DNA of 64,000 nucleotides from Atherinomorus stipes (GCA_023101725.1 JALJCO010013705.1:62001-126000); one strand, 5' to 3'; counted from the stretch's first letter, positions 31,331 to 44,458 are shown. Notes: a model not told the origin generated them from the sequence alone. A program made the numbers and translations.

Positions 31331-33150
31331 ATATAATCTGGAAAAATGAGGACCAACCGAAATGTCCTCATCTTGCAAAAATGTCCTTCCTCAAAAGGTA
31401 AGAAATGCATGGTGGTCCTCGCAATGAAAGCTGAACGAAAACCAGGTTGTCCACGGGGTTGTAAAAGTATTAAAAGGTAGTAAGTGAAACTGGCAGAAAT
31501 TAAGGACTTTAAAAAGTATTAAAAAGTAAATGACTGGTGAGCTATTACATTTTTGAACCACCATCAAACTGAGATTTTTTTCCATTTTTGTGTAGGCCAA
31601 TCCTGAAAATCATGCATTTATTTTTTTCTTTTATTTAGTTTAATTGTATGTACGAGTGGTTTCTCAGTAAGATCAATGATATGACACCATCGACCTGCAC
31701 CCCCAGTTAAACAAGCTGCAATGAAGATTTTTAAAAAAAAAGAAAGAAAAAAAGCTGCAGGCCCCAGCTACCCTAGCTACAAACAGACTTGCTGCTAAAA
31801 TGGGGAAGGTTAACTTTTCGGGTGTTTGGTTGGAGTTCCTACGATTCAAAGGCTCAGGCCGTTGGTTGGTCATAGTCGGGAGGCGTATTGTCAAGTCTGC
31901 CAGAAGAAAATTAATATCACCATGGGAGTGATCACCATAAAGTCCCACATGGAATCTAAAAATGCCTACGAAGTAAGAATCCGGGGAGTAGTAGCGCAAT
32001 GGCTAGCACAAGTCCTCCGCCAACCTCCACCGCTCCTCCACAAGCAGAGGTAGGCCGACCAGCGCTGTGAATGCAGACGCCAGGCAGAAAACCCTGTACC
32101 ACTCTGTACCACCTGTACCCCCACTTTAGTGGTGCTTTGAAATGGCGACTAAACAGCGCTCATACAATTCCACCAAGGGGATCGGAGCTATTTCACGTTT
32201 CCCAATTCAGACATATTGTAGCAAAGTCAACATCAGGATAAACTGTTGTCCTTTAGTTCTAGTATTTTAACGGCTCTTCTCTGTTGAAGGACTCATGTAC
32301 GTGTACATGAACACGTGTTCAGCTGAACCCCCACAGTTTTTCACCTGCAGGAAGGTATCAGAAAAGGTATTGAAAGGTATTTATTTCAGTTTAAGAATTT
32401 CTGTATATACCCTCAAAACACACACACACCAGATGAAAATTTTCATAGTTTACCACGGAAATGTAACTTATTTTATCATAATGTTGCTAAGTGCATGCAA
32501 ATTATTCTTAGTTTGCTGTTGCTGTCAGAATTTTTCTGAGTAAAACCCCAGGCAGGATGAGCAAATGTGCAGGCTGCATAGGCGCACTAATCTCTCGTGT
32601 TGCTGGAAATATGCAGCAAATACACAAAATGTTGTGGATATTTCTTTTGTACAATACTCTATAAGCAGTTAATGACAATACATTGCCTGAAGGAACTTAG
32701 AAATAAAGATGATTAAAATAAGCAATAAGAATGAACAAAACAACATGGTGATATAGCTGGTGTCCAAAAAAGGAAAACAGATATTACTGAGAGAAAAATA
32801 TCAAATAGCAAGTCTCTGGCAGCAAGGTCTGAATAACCACAGTGCTTACAAAAGGCTGGGACCAGCAACCACACAAGTCAGCAACCTCTAAGAAAAGGAA
32901 AAAAAAATACAAATAAAAAATATCAACATTGCAACTAAACAATAAATTACGCCTTACCTTTCCACAGACAAGGAACAGAAAGCAACTGTGATCCCAAAAA
33001 TTAAATAAGATTTTAAAATGCTGTGCCAAACAAATCCTCAGTGGATAAAAAGACCAACACTCACTGAGGTCGCATGCCACACAAACACAAAAGCCCAAGT
33101 AGACCAAATGAAAACAGCTGTTTGGTCAGGCTTACATGGATGAAGATGAA
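31331..33150. other. No gene seen
   Basis: AT-rich with a few homopolymer runs (31728-31755). No terminal repeats or coding resemblance were found. Open frames are short. Confidence 0.45.
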
Positions 33151-33157
33151 TTAGGAA

Positions 33158-34960
33158 GTAGGGGTGTACCATCGATCTGTATCGATCCTAAATCTATCCA
33201 AAATCCCCACATCTGCCAAAAGTTGATATCAAACACACTTTTAATTTGAAAATGACTGTATTTTGAAATTCCTATATGACACAACATTTTTCACCTGAGA
33301 GGGGATTCTCTTGTCAATGTTCTTTTTTAAAAGTACATGCTTTGTGTAGTGGATAAATATGACACAGCGAAATTTTACTGCATATTAAGGATAGATTGAT
33401 ACATTGGCAGGCCGATATTTTAGGCCACGTGTTTTGCTGATATCAGCAATGACCAATGCATGGTGTGTGTTGGCCTATACCCCCGGCATAATTTACAGAC
33501 AGGCATCTATACAGGCAGCAGTGTATATATAATGTTTATATGTGTGTATATTACAAGTTTAATGTTTCTTTTTTTTAAATTGTTACCAGTGCACTGTTTT
33601 TTTTATTACAAGATCAATGTTTCTATTTAACATTTGTTTACAAGTACAGTGTTTCTCTTTCATAGATTTATTTGAAGTGCTTTGTTTCTTTTTTTTTAAT
33701 CTTAAAAGAGTTTTTAAATTTAGTTTTCATTGTGTCCTTCATTATATTAATTTTGGGGTCAAATGCGGCATCGGCTCTCAATATCAACAAGTTGTGTTGG
33801 TGTCGTGGTCGAGTATACTGTACTTTGAAAGGAGGAACCAAAAAAAGGACAACGCCACCTAGTTTAAGTTAGAGGGTAGGAACTCTGACTAAAAGAGTGT
33901 ACAAGGGTTCAAAACCACAGGGTGAGCAGTGCAAGTCAACCCACCAAACCAGAAAATATATTTTAAAAGGATTTATTACAAAAGCTAAAAATAGATCAAG
34001 TCCTGAATTTTAAAGTCCTGGAACAAAAGGAAAACCAAGAGGGTGGCTGGCTGACGGAGTCCTGGCAGAGTGGCTTGACTTGTACTGTTAACACGGCTGG
34101 GCAGAGCTTCCCAACTCTGTCCAGGTTTGGTGCTACGTCCTCACTTCCTGGAGCGACAGGTTCCTGTCATCGGTCCTCCCGACGGCCGAGCCGCTGTAAA
34201 GAATAGGATACTCCAGGCAGTCAATTTGTCCACACAGGGAGCAGCTAGCATGCAGCCACTGCTGCGACCACAGTTCATACAAACGTCAGAGTACGGAAGC
34301 GTTACTTACTCACAGGGGCAGAGTAACTCTGCCCGCTTGCTGTGTTGTGCGCCGTACTCTGGCCGTCTTTTCTTCCTTGCTCATGTTGCTGTTTGTCACT
34401 ACTGCTCAAGGTCACACTTTCTCCGTTCGCCGCCGTTCCTCCTACCCTCACGCCAAACTGCCTTCGTCTCCGCTCTCCACCCTCTTAAAGTAGTCCATCT
34501 CTCTCGCCTGCGCCGCCAGCCCCTTTACTCATTGGATGAAATTTTTCATCAGCACCAGTCAATTTGCCACAGGTGTAGGCACTTGTGGGATTAGCCAACA
34601 GGATGTAAAACACACAGGAAGTAAAATGCACTTCAAAATAAAACCACGCAATAAAACAGAACATGCAGAAAACAAGTGTATACATAGTCATCCTGTGACA
34701 TCGGCCATCAGCTGACGAGAAAATATCTGTATCGGTCCTAAGCAATCTGTATCAGTAGATCCCTATTGCATATGCACTTTCAAGTATAAGCTTATAGTCA
34801 TGTTAAAAAAGAATAACCTTGTTTATCACTTGTAATATTGTTTCATATCGTTTTATATCAATTTGTGGAATCTAAATTGAATCGAAATCGTATCGTGACT
34901 GAATTTGAGATAACGACAAACATAATATTGTATCGTGATGAAACCAGTGATTTACACAGC
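33158..34960. repeat. Degenerate hAT-style repeats, nested
   Basis: Starts with AGGGGTGTACCATCGATCTG and ends with GTATCGTGAC/ATTGTATCGTGATG motifs, the style of hAT MITEs. Inside, 33390-34770 carries a second pair of motifs (GATTGATACATTGGCAGGCC on the left, GGTCCTAAGCAATCTGTATC and GTAGATCCCTA on the right). The middle (33780-34600) is more GC-rich and contains a 155-codon plus-strand frame (34127-34594) with no family resemblance. No TSD was fixed for either layer. Confidence 0.4.
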
Positions 34961-35246
34961 TATTAGGAAATGGAAATATGCAGACCTACTCCTGACTATG
35001 GTAGCCCAGATGGGCCAGCCAGCTACCACTTCATTTTGTTGACGATAGAGATCTTTTTTTTAGAACCTCTGGGGAAAGCCCATAATAACGCATAATAAAA
35101 TTCTAACTCATTTCTATTTATAAATCTCTTGTTTACTGCATTTTAAATTAAGTGTGTTTCACTCAATGACTATTTTCAAGTTAGTTTTCTGTACATGGAG
35201 TTCATTTTTGAAGAAATTACAACCTCCTCAAACTTTGAATAGTTAA

Positions 35247-36375
35247 AGGTAGAGTCCGAAGTTCCTCCACCGTTTCTGTTTGCAAACAACAGTATTCAAA
35301 CTGAGTGCCCCTCACTCTCAGGCTAATGGCTGCCTCGTTCTTAAAGGCCTCCTTCCACTGAAAACCTGTTTAACTTGCTCCTTCTGAAATATGGAGGGTT
35401 TCCCCTTGTTTACTTACACATGCTGACTTGCTAGCGTTGCGTTGCCCCCAGTCGGCTGTGCTTTCTCATCAGAGAAACAATACGAAGAAAAGAGCGAATC
35501 GGGAACAGCCTCGCAGTTCTACGTCACATTTCAAATAGCGTATCCCACGTGGGGTTTCTATCTGTCCATTGGAAGGCAGGTAACCCTCCACTACACACTA
35601 GAAGTAAAGACTGCACGACTGTAGCTTCGGAGTTGAGAAGCTAATTAGCTAACTGTTTGTTAGCATGGCGGAACAAACTTGTTTGTCGGCTCTATTTCCT
35701 GTCTGTAACAAAATAAGAGCGGAGCTTCCTTCATACACTCATGGGAAGGAGCCAATCAGACGGAAATTCATGAGAAGGACCTGGAAAAGCCTGCCGTTGG
35801 ACCACTAGCCTCTCTCCTAGTATACAAATACAGCTGGATACAAAGATACCAGAAGGTTTTTTTAAACAGAAACGATGCAGAATGCATTCAATAATAATGG
35901 AGAACACAGAAAAATTAATGAAATGACCATGGAAGTACAACTTTAAGCCTGCAGCTTCAAGCCTCTCCTTCAGAGCTCAGAAACGGGTAAAAGCCAAACT
36001 AATATTAACCCTGGTTTTCCAACATGCACTATCTCAAGCTCTTACCCTTTCTTCGGTGCATCCGCCATTTTTTCTTTTTCTTTTTTTTTTCTTGGTGAGT
36101 TTGAGTGACTGGCGTCTGCTCCAATCATGAGCTTATTCCCACACAAAGTAATGTCCTTAGCTCTGTCATTGGCTGCCGATATAAACAGCAATCTCCACCC
36201 AGAAACGTCCAAACCACAAAAAAACAAAGCTAAAGAGCGAATAACAGACAGGGGGAGAGGGAGTTGCATTGAACTCACCACTGCACGCGAGTAGAGGCCC
36301 ATAGTCGCGGTTTGAGACAGATTTCACCTGCACAAGTCTACGTTTATTTTCAGGGGGAAACTTCAGACTCTACCT
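35247..36375. mobile_element. TTAA-target element, second member of the 19491 family
   Basis: Ends AGGTAGAGTCCGAAGTTCCT and, inverted, AGGTAGAGTCTGAAGTTTCC, TTAA at 35243-35246 and 36376-36379. The body matches 19491-20095 (GTTTGCAAACAACAGTATTC, TCCAATCATGAGCTTATTCC), except for a 598-base TTAA element inside. Confidence 0.9.
35345..35942. mobile_element. TTAA-target element nested in another TTAA element
   Basis: Begins AGGCCTCCTTCCACTGAAAA and ends CATGGAAGTACAACT, flanked by TTAA (35341-35344, 35943-35946). It is nearly identical to 49086-49681, and similarity stops exactly at TTAA in both loci, so the boundaries are firm although the TIRs are weak. Confidence 0.9.
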
Positions 36376-36611
36376 TTAAGCGTACTGATCCAAGACTCCA
36401 TAACTAATTGTAAGGTAAACAAATATGACTTAACATTAAACACCAGCCATGTGATCACAGTATTCATTGAGAATAAACCGTCTTATTCAGAGTGATTTTG
36501 GTTTCACTTGAGTGGCTGTTGTGAAAAATGATGCCTGTCTTGCAATCTCCAAACTCCAAGTATGTGTTTTAGAGGAAATATAGATGAGCATCTGATAATA
36601 AATGTTATTTT

Positions 36612-37654
36612 TTTAGGGATGTTCGATATTGGCTTTTTTTTTTTTTTTTTACCGATATCAGATATTGTCCAGCTCTTAAATACAATATCCGATATCAACC
36701 GATACCGATATATGCAGAGAACTGTGAGGTTTTATCTTGCATATTTTGAGAAAAACAACTATATTTTGCTCCAAGAGCAAAGATCTCAAAATATCTTTAA
36801 CTCAGCCAGGGGAGTTCATTTTGGACATCTGGCTGCCAGATATCAGATACTAGCAGCTATTAGCCAACATGTGGCTAATTATAATGTTTCAGACAACTTG
36901 GTAACTTAACCAACAACTTAAAACCAGACATATTATAAGCAGCTTCAAAGCAAATCAGTCTGTAGCAGCAGCAGCTGCACCGTGGTCACATGATTCTGAA
37001 AGGAATGCTGGGATATGAAGTTCTTCCAGGGTACCAGGGACTTTTATACATACTGGACCGTCGGTAATGAAACAAGATGTTGCGAGATTTCATTTTTAAA
37101 TATATCCGTCCAAAAAAACGATACTGATATTTTCTGCAATCAGATTTCCAGCATCTGCTGGGGCAGCAGCATCAGAACCAGAGACTTGAAGAAACTAAAC
37201 AAGTTGATCAAGAAAGCTGGTTCTGTGCTGGGGATAACTCTGGAGCCGCTGGAGCTGATTGTTCAGAAAAGAATGCTGCACAAGCTGATGAAGATGATGG
37301 AGGATTCTTCCCATCCTCTCCACAACACGGTGAAGAATCAACAGAGTGTGTTCAGTGGGAGGCTGCGTCAGGTTCGCTGTAGGACGGAGAGATATAGAAA
37401 TTAATTCCTACCAGCAGCCATCACCCTAAAGAACAAGACTGACTGACTGTCTTATTATTGTTATGTTATTATTTCATATAAATGTTATATTGTTAAAAGA
37501 AAAAAAAGAGTGGGCTTTTTACAATGTTGAATTTCCCTTCTGGGATGAATAAAGTCATTTTCATTCATTTCATTCATTCATTCATTCTGATTTCACATGT
37601 TAATGCCAATATTGGCCGATAATATCGGTAAGCCGATAATATAGGAGATCCCTA
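36612..37654. mobile_element. hAT MITE with CCGATA motifs, interrupted by a LINE
   Basis: Ends TTTAGGGATGTTCGATATTG on the left and, inverted, TAGGGATCTCCTATATTATC on the right. GTTATTTT occurs at 36604-36611 and 37655-37662 as an 8-base duplication. Subterminal CCGATATCAGATATTGTCC and GGCCGATAATATCGG motifs are typical of this fish family. LINE sequence lies at 37150-37590. Confidence 0.78.
37150..37590 (+). pseudogene. LINE RT C-terminal fragment with (CATT)n tail
   Basis: One frame gives SSICWGSSIRTRDLKKLNKL, LKKAGSVLG-like sequence, then KLMKMMEDSSHPLHNTV and GRLRQVRCRTERYRN, the end of a non-LTR retrotransposon ORF2. It stops at 37402, where relatives continue with FLPAAI; that part is found in the following bases in another frame. 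The 3' end is TTGAATTTCCCTTCTGGGAT, AATAAAGTC, then CATTCATT repeats. GATTTC on both sides is a possible short TSD. Only this 5'-truncated piece remains. Confidence 0.82.
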
Positions 37655-37662
37655 GTTATTTT

Positions 37663-39065
37663 TATCTGTTTTATTAGTTCATAACTTGGGCGTAGCTAAG
37701 TATACATTTAAGTTAAAGAAACAGACAAAACAGAGAACAGATCTGCAGTTTTCTGTGAAAATCAGGAGTTTTATGATAATGAAATAAAATGTTGAGGTTC
37801 AGCTGAAAATAAACAGAGCTTTGAAGGCAGAGAGGAAACAGTGTGTCAGAGCTGTGCAGAAAACATCTTTATGATTCACATTAAACCTGATAAAGGAACA
37901 ACAGAACTGGAGCAACTATGAGCCAAAAGGAGGTGTCTCACAGCCCTGCTCCTGATTAACTATTTACAACTTAAGATTAGAGATGGCATGAATTATTAAT
38001 GTGGCACTCAGTGAAGAGGAAGGTAAAGAGCAAGGAAATACAGAAATCCAGGGAGGAGAAGTGTGTGTGGAAAACAGGAGAGTCTTGAAAGAAAGAGCTT
38101 GAAAGAGTCTTGAGGTTAGAAAAAGATGATGGACGTTCAGCAGGAGATATGGAGGACAGAGACATAAAACAATGAAGTCATGAGGAGTAAAATAAGAGAG
38201 GGCATGTCCAGCAGGTCGCAATGACAGAAGAAGGCTGAGGAGAGAAATGATGGGGGAGGAGTGGGAGAGGAGGGACCGCCAGGGTGGGGATTGAGGTGAA
38301 GGACCAGCGTCTCGGGGGAAACCGAGAGGACAAATCAGGTTCAGCTGAGAAGAAGAGAAAGGGTGAGGGAGTCTGGGTGAAGCCAGACAGGACTGACTCA
38401 AGTGGCAGAAAGAAAAGGAGCAGAAAATTGGAGATGGAGAAAAAGCAGGAAGTCTGGGGGGAATTGCAGACAGCCCTGCAAACACTGACAGAAATATAGT
38501 CTTCAACTGAATCATGGATTTCTGTTGGTAGCGTCATCCAGGCCTAATTTTAAATAAGAATGTTAACGACCTTCTCCTCCCAGCACTGAAAATGTCCTCG
38601 TTATTGACTTTCACTGAAAGTCATAAATACACCAAATGGATGTCAGGAGCACAAAAGATTCCCCGCAGTAAATTCTCAGCAAGGTTTGCCTTTGAAAATA
38701 TTCAATTCAATTCATTTTATTGTAGTTCAGTTATAATCCAATTAAAATACATTAATCCAATTCATATCAACTGTGTTCACATAAACCAATTCCTAAAAGC
38801 TAGCTGAGGAAACCAGTGGATATATCAGATCTCTTATCTGGTCCTCTTCCGTGTAGCCTTTTTGTGCATGCCTTTTACTCTGGTTTTTAAGTTGTCAAAC
38901 AGCACTTCCTACTTCTTTCCCACCTCACAAATAAGAATTTCAATCTGGACCTTCAAAACTTTCTTTTTTTGCCAGAATCTCTCCGCTCCATGGTTTAATC
39001 TCACAGGGCAAAGCCTCTGGACTATGAATATTTACGGGCATAACCAAGAGCATAACATGCTGTAA
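37663..39065. other. No gene recognised; purine-rich patch 37960-38500
   Basis: An A/G-rich plus strand keeps long frames open (183 codons on the minus strand at 37964-38515), but they are rich in S/L/F/P and look compositional. At 38699-38725 TTCAATTCAATTCATTTTAT resembles an inverted LINE tail. Confidence 0.4.
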
Positions 39066-39200
39066 ATCAGTGGTTCTCAACCTCTTTTTATTAACAAAGT
39101 GCCCCTTGCGAAATATTTTTTCAGCCAAGTACCCCCCCTATCAACTGCAAAGTATTTTTTGTTGTAATAACAGATTTTTTTTTTTAAATGCAGGACTTTT
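39066..39200. mobile_element. hAT fragment
   Basis: CAGTGGTTCTCAACCTCTTT is the classic terminus of a vertebrate hAT group. The matching end was not found. Confidence 0.5.
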
Positions 39201-40504
39201 CAGATTATAGTTTATTTAAAGTGTAACTGTGCATAACAATAGCAATTATTAACATGGATCCAGCCGTGACATCATTCCTGCAATCAGTTATGTGCTCATT
39301 TTCATGCTTGTTTGATGAATGAGGGCCTGACTCCAGACCTCTATTTTTATCCTTTTAAAAGAGTAAAAAAAAAAAAAAAAGTTGAGGCCAGACTGATATG
39401 CTGGTTGTCAACATTTATGCAAGTTGAGTATTACACTCTGTTTAAATGAAGTCCATGGGAAAACAAGAAAAACTAAGAAAACTAAACAAAGGCCAGACCA
39501 AATAACCAATCAGCTTCAGAAAGCGAAGAAGAAAAACCAGAAAAGCCAGCTGAGTTCCTCCTCCTCCACCCGTTCGTCGACAGATGAAGAAGGTGACCAC
39601 AGACCACTCTTTGAAAAATGACGTTCAGATTTTCAAACCCATTCATTGAGAGCAGCATTTTTCAACAGGCTATTGTCTATTTTGGGAAACTAGGTTATAA
39701 TGGAGCCTGATGAGATTTATCAGAAAGGAAAGTTTTGAGGCCTGATGTTAAAAGTAGAGAGGGTGTCTGCCTCTTGAAGCATTTTGGATCAGCTGAAGAC
39801 TTTTGAAGTCCCAGTGGCATGAAATTCCCAGCGACTTTTGGTCCCTTTTTAGTCACACTCTTAAGTAACTCATTTCTGTATGAAAGCATCGTTTGTCGTA
39901 ACTCAGCCTTGTCATAGAATAGCAGGCGCTACTAGTTAGCACTACTGTTAGCACTGGCGTACAATGACCTAGGTTTGGTGGGCGGGACCAGAAGGCACGC
40001 TTGTTACCATGTGTTTCTGTTGTCAATGAGTCTCTATGGTCCTCATCTGCTGAAACGTGCTCTAGCGAAGAGGAGGCGGAGTGATATGAGATACCTGGAG
40101 ACATTCGTCCATACACTCAGCAGTAACCTGCAGACATGCGCCTCTCCACACACTCAAAAGAGTTGCTGTGTTCTGTTGAACGCAGCTGCACGTCAGGCTT
40201 GAAAAAGTTCGTATTGAGCCTCTGTGGACCTATACAGGATGTACGGCGGTGACGGCTTCGCCAAACTGACACAGACGCAGATGCAGCATGAGTATGAATA
40301 GAGTTTAAGAAGATAACAGCATCATATTCCACCAACAAGTTTCCCTGAATTATTTACTTCACCCATGACCCGAATTCAGTTAATAGTTAATACTAAAGAT
40401 ATATTACACTAGTTCTGCTCGCTAGATCTGTCTTTGTCTGACCGGAGGGGTACAGAAACAGTGATGATGATGATGATGAAGGCCTGATTGCAAACCCAAG
40501 TCTA
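39201..40504. other. No gene seen; A-run at 39365-39380
   Basis: Several short frames on both strands without resemblance. No terminal repeats defined. Confidence 0.4.
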
Positions 40505-40975
40505 TAGCCCAGTTTCCACCGGCGGATCTGGGTCGGATTGAGTCGGGCCAGGACGGATCGGGTGGGTTTTGGTATGGATGTGTTGATTTCACGCTGCGTC
40601 CCCACAGCAAACTGTCCCCTTACCCTGGAGGCGGAGTATTAACTGGATAACGCTGCTACGTGATCGCATGACCTCATCGCCGTGCAACACCTTTTAACGA
40701 AAGCACCACACGTGACAGAAACAAAGGAGCCGCCCCTGCTTTGTTTTTACGCCGGATTGCGAGGGAATCGACGGATTTTTCAACGAATCAACGGGTTGCT
40801 GTGTATTAGCTCCACCTCTTTGGTTAGATCAGTACCCCTACCGAAGGGTACCGAAAGAGTAAGCCGGGTCGGGTCAGATATAAGGGTACCCTTCTCATTT
40901 TTTATCTGTGGAGACAAAAAAAAGGTATACCAATCCGGCCCAACCCGACCCGGACCCGCTGGTGGAAATGGGAAA
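40505..40975. mobile_element. TIR element with GTTTCCACCRGCGG ends
   Basis: The left end CCCAGTTTCCACCGGCGGAT pairs with the inverted right end CCCATTTCCACCAGCGGGTC, followed on both sides by GGGTCGG. No TSD could be fixed. A weak partial match (GGTATGGATGTTGATTT) occurs at 11598-11616. Confidence 0.7.
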
Positions 40976-42560
40976 CCGAACACTCGCGCACAACGGGAAG
41001 AATTATAAACTGGTATCATCACAAACATCAATTTCCCTCAGAGATAAAAGACACGAGCATGATGAGAAATGTATTAGAAACGTCGTGTTTCTTCGTGGTG
41101 GCTGGAAGCCGTTAAAACCTCCTGAGGAGGAGACGGAGCTGCAGGGAGATTTTCTGTTAGTTCAGTCGGCACATTCCTGCAGAAAAGAAATCATCCACAA
41201 GTTTGTCAGTGGGGAAGACAAAAAGTTGTCCTTTGAACACCAGGTGCAGAGCAATTCTGATGCGAACTGGACGCCATGATGTCAGTTTGTTGCTGTAGGT
41301 CTCTGAGGGAGGGACATGGAGAGAGTAGTTTAGGGGAGGGGTAATTGGCTGGAAGTCAATGGCGTCACTTGCAGAACCAGGAGTAAAATATGCCGAACTG
41401 CCAATCAGCCCATTTGTGAATGCTAACTTCGTCATGTAGGCAGACACACCCAGGGAAAAAGTAAACACAAATCTATAATTTAAACCCTTAGGGGACATAG
41501 GCAGGTTATATGATGAAAAACCTCAAAAAACGCAAATTTCATGCTAGGAGCACTTTAAACACTTATAGGCCAGAGCAATAATCAGGAATTGCAGTCCAAT
41601 CTGAAAGTAACACATGCACATATTACTTTTCCAGGACTGTAGTTCCTCTCAATCCACTGATCAAGTTGGACTCGGTTTTTTGGGATGCTGATAGGTCATC
41701 ATGCAGAACTCATCTTCTTTGATTTCACTAACTTTGAAACATGTTTTTTTCCCAAACTCCTGACATATTGTTACTTATTTCTTCACAGGAATGTCAGTGT
41801 AAATATTTTACTGCTGATTTCAACAGAATTTCTTCTGACCTAGATTTATATATAGGGAAAACAGGGTGACTACATTTCATCTTTATACATTTTCAGCTTC
41901 TTGGAGCTCCACTCACTAATTGCGTTATATCCGTCCTGCCAGACTTCTTTTCCTCCTACAGCCTTAAAATGAGTGAAATATTGAATGAAGGCAGCATCTG
42001 TCTGCGAGTCTGCTTCCTGTTTCCCTGCAGCTTCCGCTGATCATAGCCCTGATTCCTACAACTTCGATGTGGCAGTTTCCTGAACCCAGCATTCACTAAC
42101 ACACTGCCTGAAGTGATTCAGTACCAGCTGGCTTTATTTATGAGCCTACAGCTTGTCATCCTATTTTAAGCTATTTTTATTTGGTAAGAATCAGCTTGTC
42201 TGCTTCTGCTCTTTTTTTGTACTCTATGTCCACTGATAAGGCAGTGCCACAAAACAATCCCGTCCCCCACAAAATATAATCATTCGTTGCCAGACACTGA
42301 CTTTGACACCTATCCAGTCCTTTCACTTTGTCTACTTTGCTCTGACTTGCCATTCCTCAATTTTTTATGTTCCATTAGCTGACAAATGGTTAGGAATATG
42401 AATGAAAAATACATTATAGGGTTAGAAAAGAACCATGGTTTAAGCTAGAATACATTTTTACAATGACATCACCTGCATGGATGGCATTACCCCTCACATG
42501 CAACTGCTCTCACAACCACTAGAGGTCTCAAATTCTTGAAATGAAATGATCAATGCTTTA
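40976..42560. other. No gene recognised; TTAA-element right-end fragment at 41280-41554
   Basis: Near 41554 the sequence ends CATGCTAGGAGCACT followed by TTAA, similar to the termini of the element at 42565 (AGGAGCNNTATCATG inverted). Its left end is missing. The rest shows no features. Confidence 0.4.
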
Positions 42561-42564
42561 TTAA

Positions 42565-43941
42565 AGGAGCCCTATCATGAAAAATGGACTTTTAAGAGCT
42601 TTTCAGCATGTCAGTGTGTTATTTCCTCATCAAGAAATGATTTAAATCGTTATTTTTCTTCATTCATGCATATTTGAGTAATCTACATGAATATTTAAAC
42701 CAAGCGCTACCTCCCTGCAAACGGCTGACTACCCACCGCGTTACGTATGAACGTGGCACCAATCACGAAAGTCCAAATGCGCACGCTCAGTATCGTAGCA
42801 AGACGCCCTCTGTTGAACAGAAACTCAGAGAATCCTATACACACTCTCGGAGGAAGAAACTAACACCTGCATGAAGATTTCCTCAGAGACAAGCAGCCAT
42901 CAGCTAACAGACGTTTGCTCCAGATTCAGGAGAATTTTCCTCCTTTTTTTCCCCTTTTTTTAAGCTCTAGAGGACAGCAAGTTGGGGAAAATGCAGTTAC
43001 GTTCAGCGTGGGAGTGTATTCGTTGTACTGGATGAATCGACTTGCCAGAAGTGGTTGGATTATAACTTCAGGAGCAGAAAAAAACTCAACTTTGTGTGTG
43101 AACTTCACTCCTGACAACTTCATGAATCTCGGGCAGTAAAGTGTTTTTTTCTCTGGGATTACTTCTGAAACCTGACGCAGTTCCTACTATAAAAATGCGC
43201 ATGGACAGACAACAACACTGGTGAGTCAACACATCTCTCAGCTCAATGCTAACTGTTAGGCTATGATTTGTTCGCTAATTTACTTACTTGTCAGGGTCTC
43301 TGTGGTACTTCTGTGGTACTTCTGCGTGTACTTCAAACTCCATATCAGACTCTGGGTCGAGCGCATACAGCTCCATAACAGGCTGCTCCGTTTGATCCCG
43401 TCGATCGGAGTCCGATTATCCATCAATGTTTACAAGATCCATGTGAGTGCTGCTTAGCTCAGCGCTAACTGTTAGCCTATGATTTGTTCGCTAAATTACT
43501 TGCTTGTCAGGGGTCTCTGTGGTACTTCTGTGGTACTGCGTATACTTCAAACTCCATATCAGACTCTGGGTCGAGCGCATACAGCTCCATAACGGGCTGG
43601 TCTGTTTTATCCCGTCGATCGGAGTAATTATCCATCAATGTTTACTACTAACATCCACATGAGAGCTGCCGGTGCCGGTGCTACAGACAATTCTGTGACC
43701 CTTCAGAATAAGTGTCTCTTCCGGGGCAACGTCATGAAATGGGCGTAAAACATGCTGCAATTGGTCGAGAGCTCCGCGGTTCAGTACAGTCAGCCATCTT
43801 ACTTCCGTGTTGGAAATTAGATGCATCGAAAAACTAATATTTAACACAAAATTAGTTTCTATAGTAACGATGGGAACATATCTAGCTTATAAATGCCTAT
43901 ATTTGACTTTTGGAACATTTGAAAAGCATGATACAGCTCCT
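42565..43941. mobile_element. TTAA-target (Kolobok-like) element with internal duplication
   Basis: Ends AGGAGCCCTATCATGAAAAA and, inverted, AGGAGCTGTATCATGCTTTT, TTAA at 42561-42564 and 43942-43945. At 1377 bases it is the longest uninterrupted one of this type here. A frame at 42915-43139 ends with LCVNFTPDNFMN, which vaguely resembles the Cys/His-Phe part of a THAP domain, but too little is present to annotate. Confidence 0.85.
43241..43645. repeat. Tandem duplication, two ~200-bp units (period 216)
   Basis: The block from GCTAACTGTTAG (43248 and 43464) through TCTCTGTGGTACTTCTGTGG, CTGGGTCGAGCGCATACAGC and CCCGTCGATCGGAG to CATCAATGTTTAC is repeated with a few substitutions and small indels. 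Confidence 0.92.
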
Positions 43942-44387
43942 TTAATCCCTGAAGGGAAAATGTAAGTTTGTATCCGCCTGCATGCAAATACACACACACA
44001 CACACAAAAAGGTGTTAAAAACGATGACTATGGAGGCCATTGGAGTTCAGTGAATTCATTGTTATGTTCAAGAGGGACCCACTAATGGGCTTTTTTCACT
44101 AGCACAGATCAGCTCAACTAAACTCAACTCAACTCAGCTTGGCTTGGTAGCTTTTCAATTACAATCCAGCAGCTATAATCCAAGAATGAAGCTGCTGTGA
44201 CGTACTAGATTGTGTGATGTAAACAACAGCAGCAACAGTTAACACTCCCTACCAGTAGGTGTCGGTAACGTACCTCATTAATTGTTAGCCAGCCGCCACT
44301 AAAAACAGCAACAAGGGAAGAAGACGAGGAAACGTAAGATGGGAAGGACGGATCATATCACTACTTGTGCTGTTAGTAAAAGCATTC

Positions 44388-44458
44388 ATCTGGCACAATT
44401 GGTGGCAAGCTTGCCTTGTAACCCTAAAGCCCCGGGTTCAAGTCCCTTTTCAGGTGAA
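44388..44458 (+). other. tRNA-like segment in the left arm
   Basis: GGCACAATTGGTGGCAAGC resembles a D-arm/A-box, CTTGCCTTGTAACC an anticodon-arm-like part, and GGGTTCAAGTCCC a T-arm/B-box followed by TTTTCAGG as in tRNA-Lys 3' halves. No acceptor stem closes, so it is not a functional tRNA; it is tRNA-derived or convergent. Confidence 0.5.

Noticed and set aside
34127..34594. Plus-strand frame of 155 codons
   Set aside because: Lies in a GC-richer repeat interior, has no recognisable motif, and no splice or promoter context that would support it.
37964..38515. Minus-strand frame of 183 codons
   Set aside because: Low-complexity S/L/F/P composition over a GA-rich tract; overlapping frames in other phases are equally open; no family resemblance.
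42915..43139. Possible THAP-domain remnant (LCVNFTPDNFMN)
   Set aside because: Only a short piece resembles the family. The N-terminal Cys residues and the AVPTIF-type motif are not seen, so it was mentioned but not annotated.
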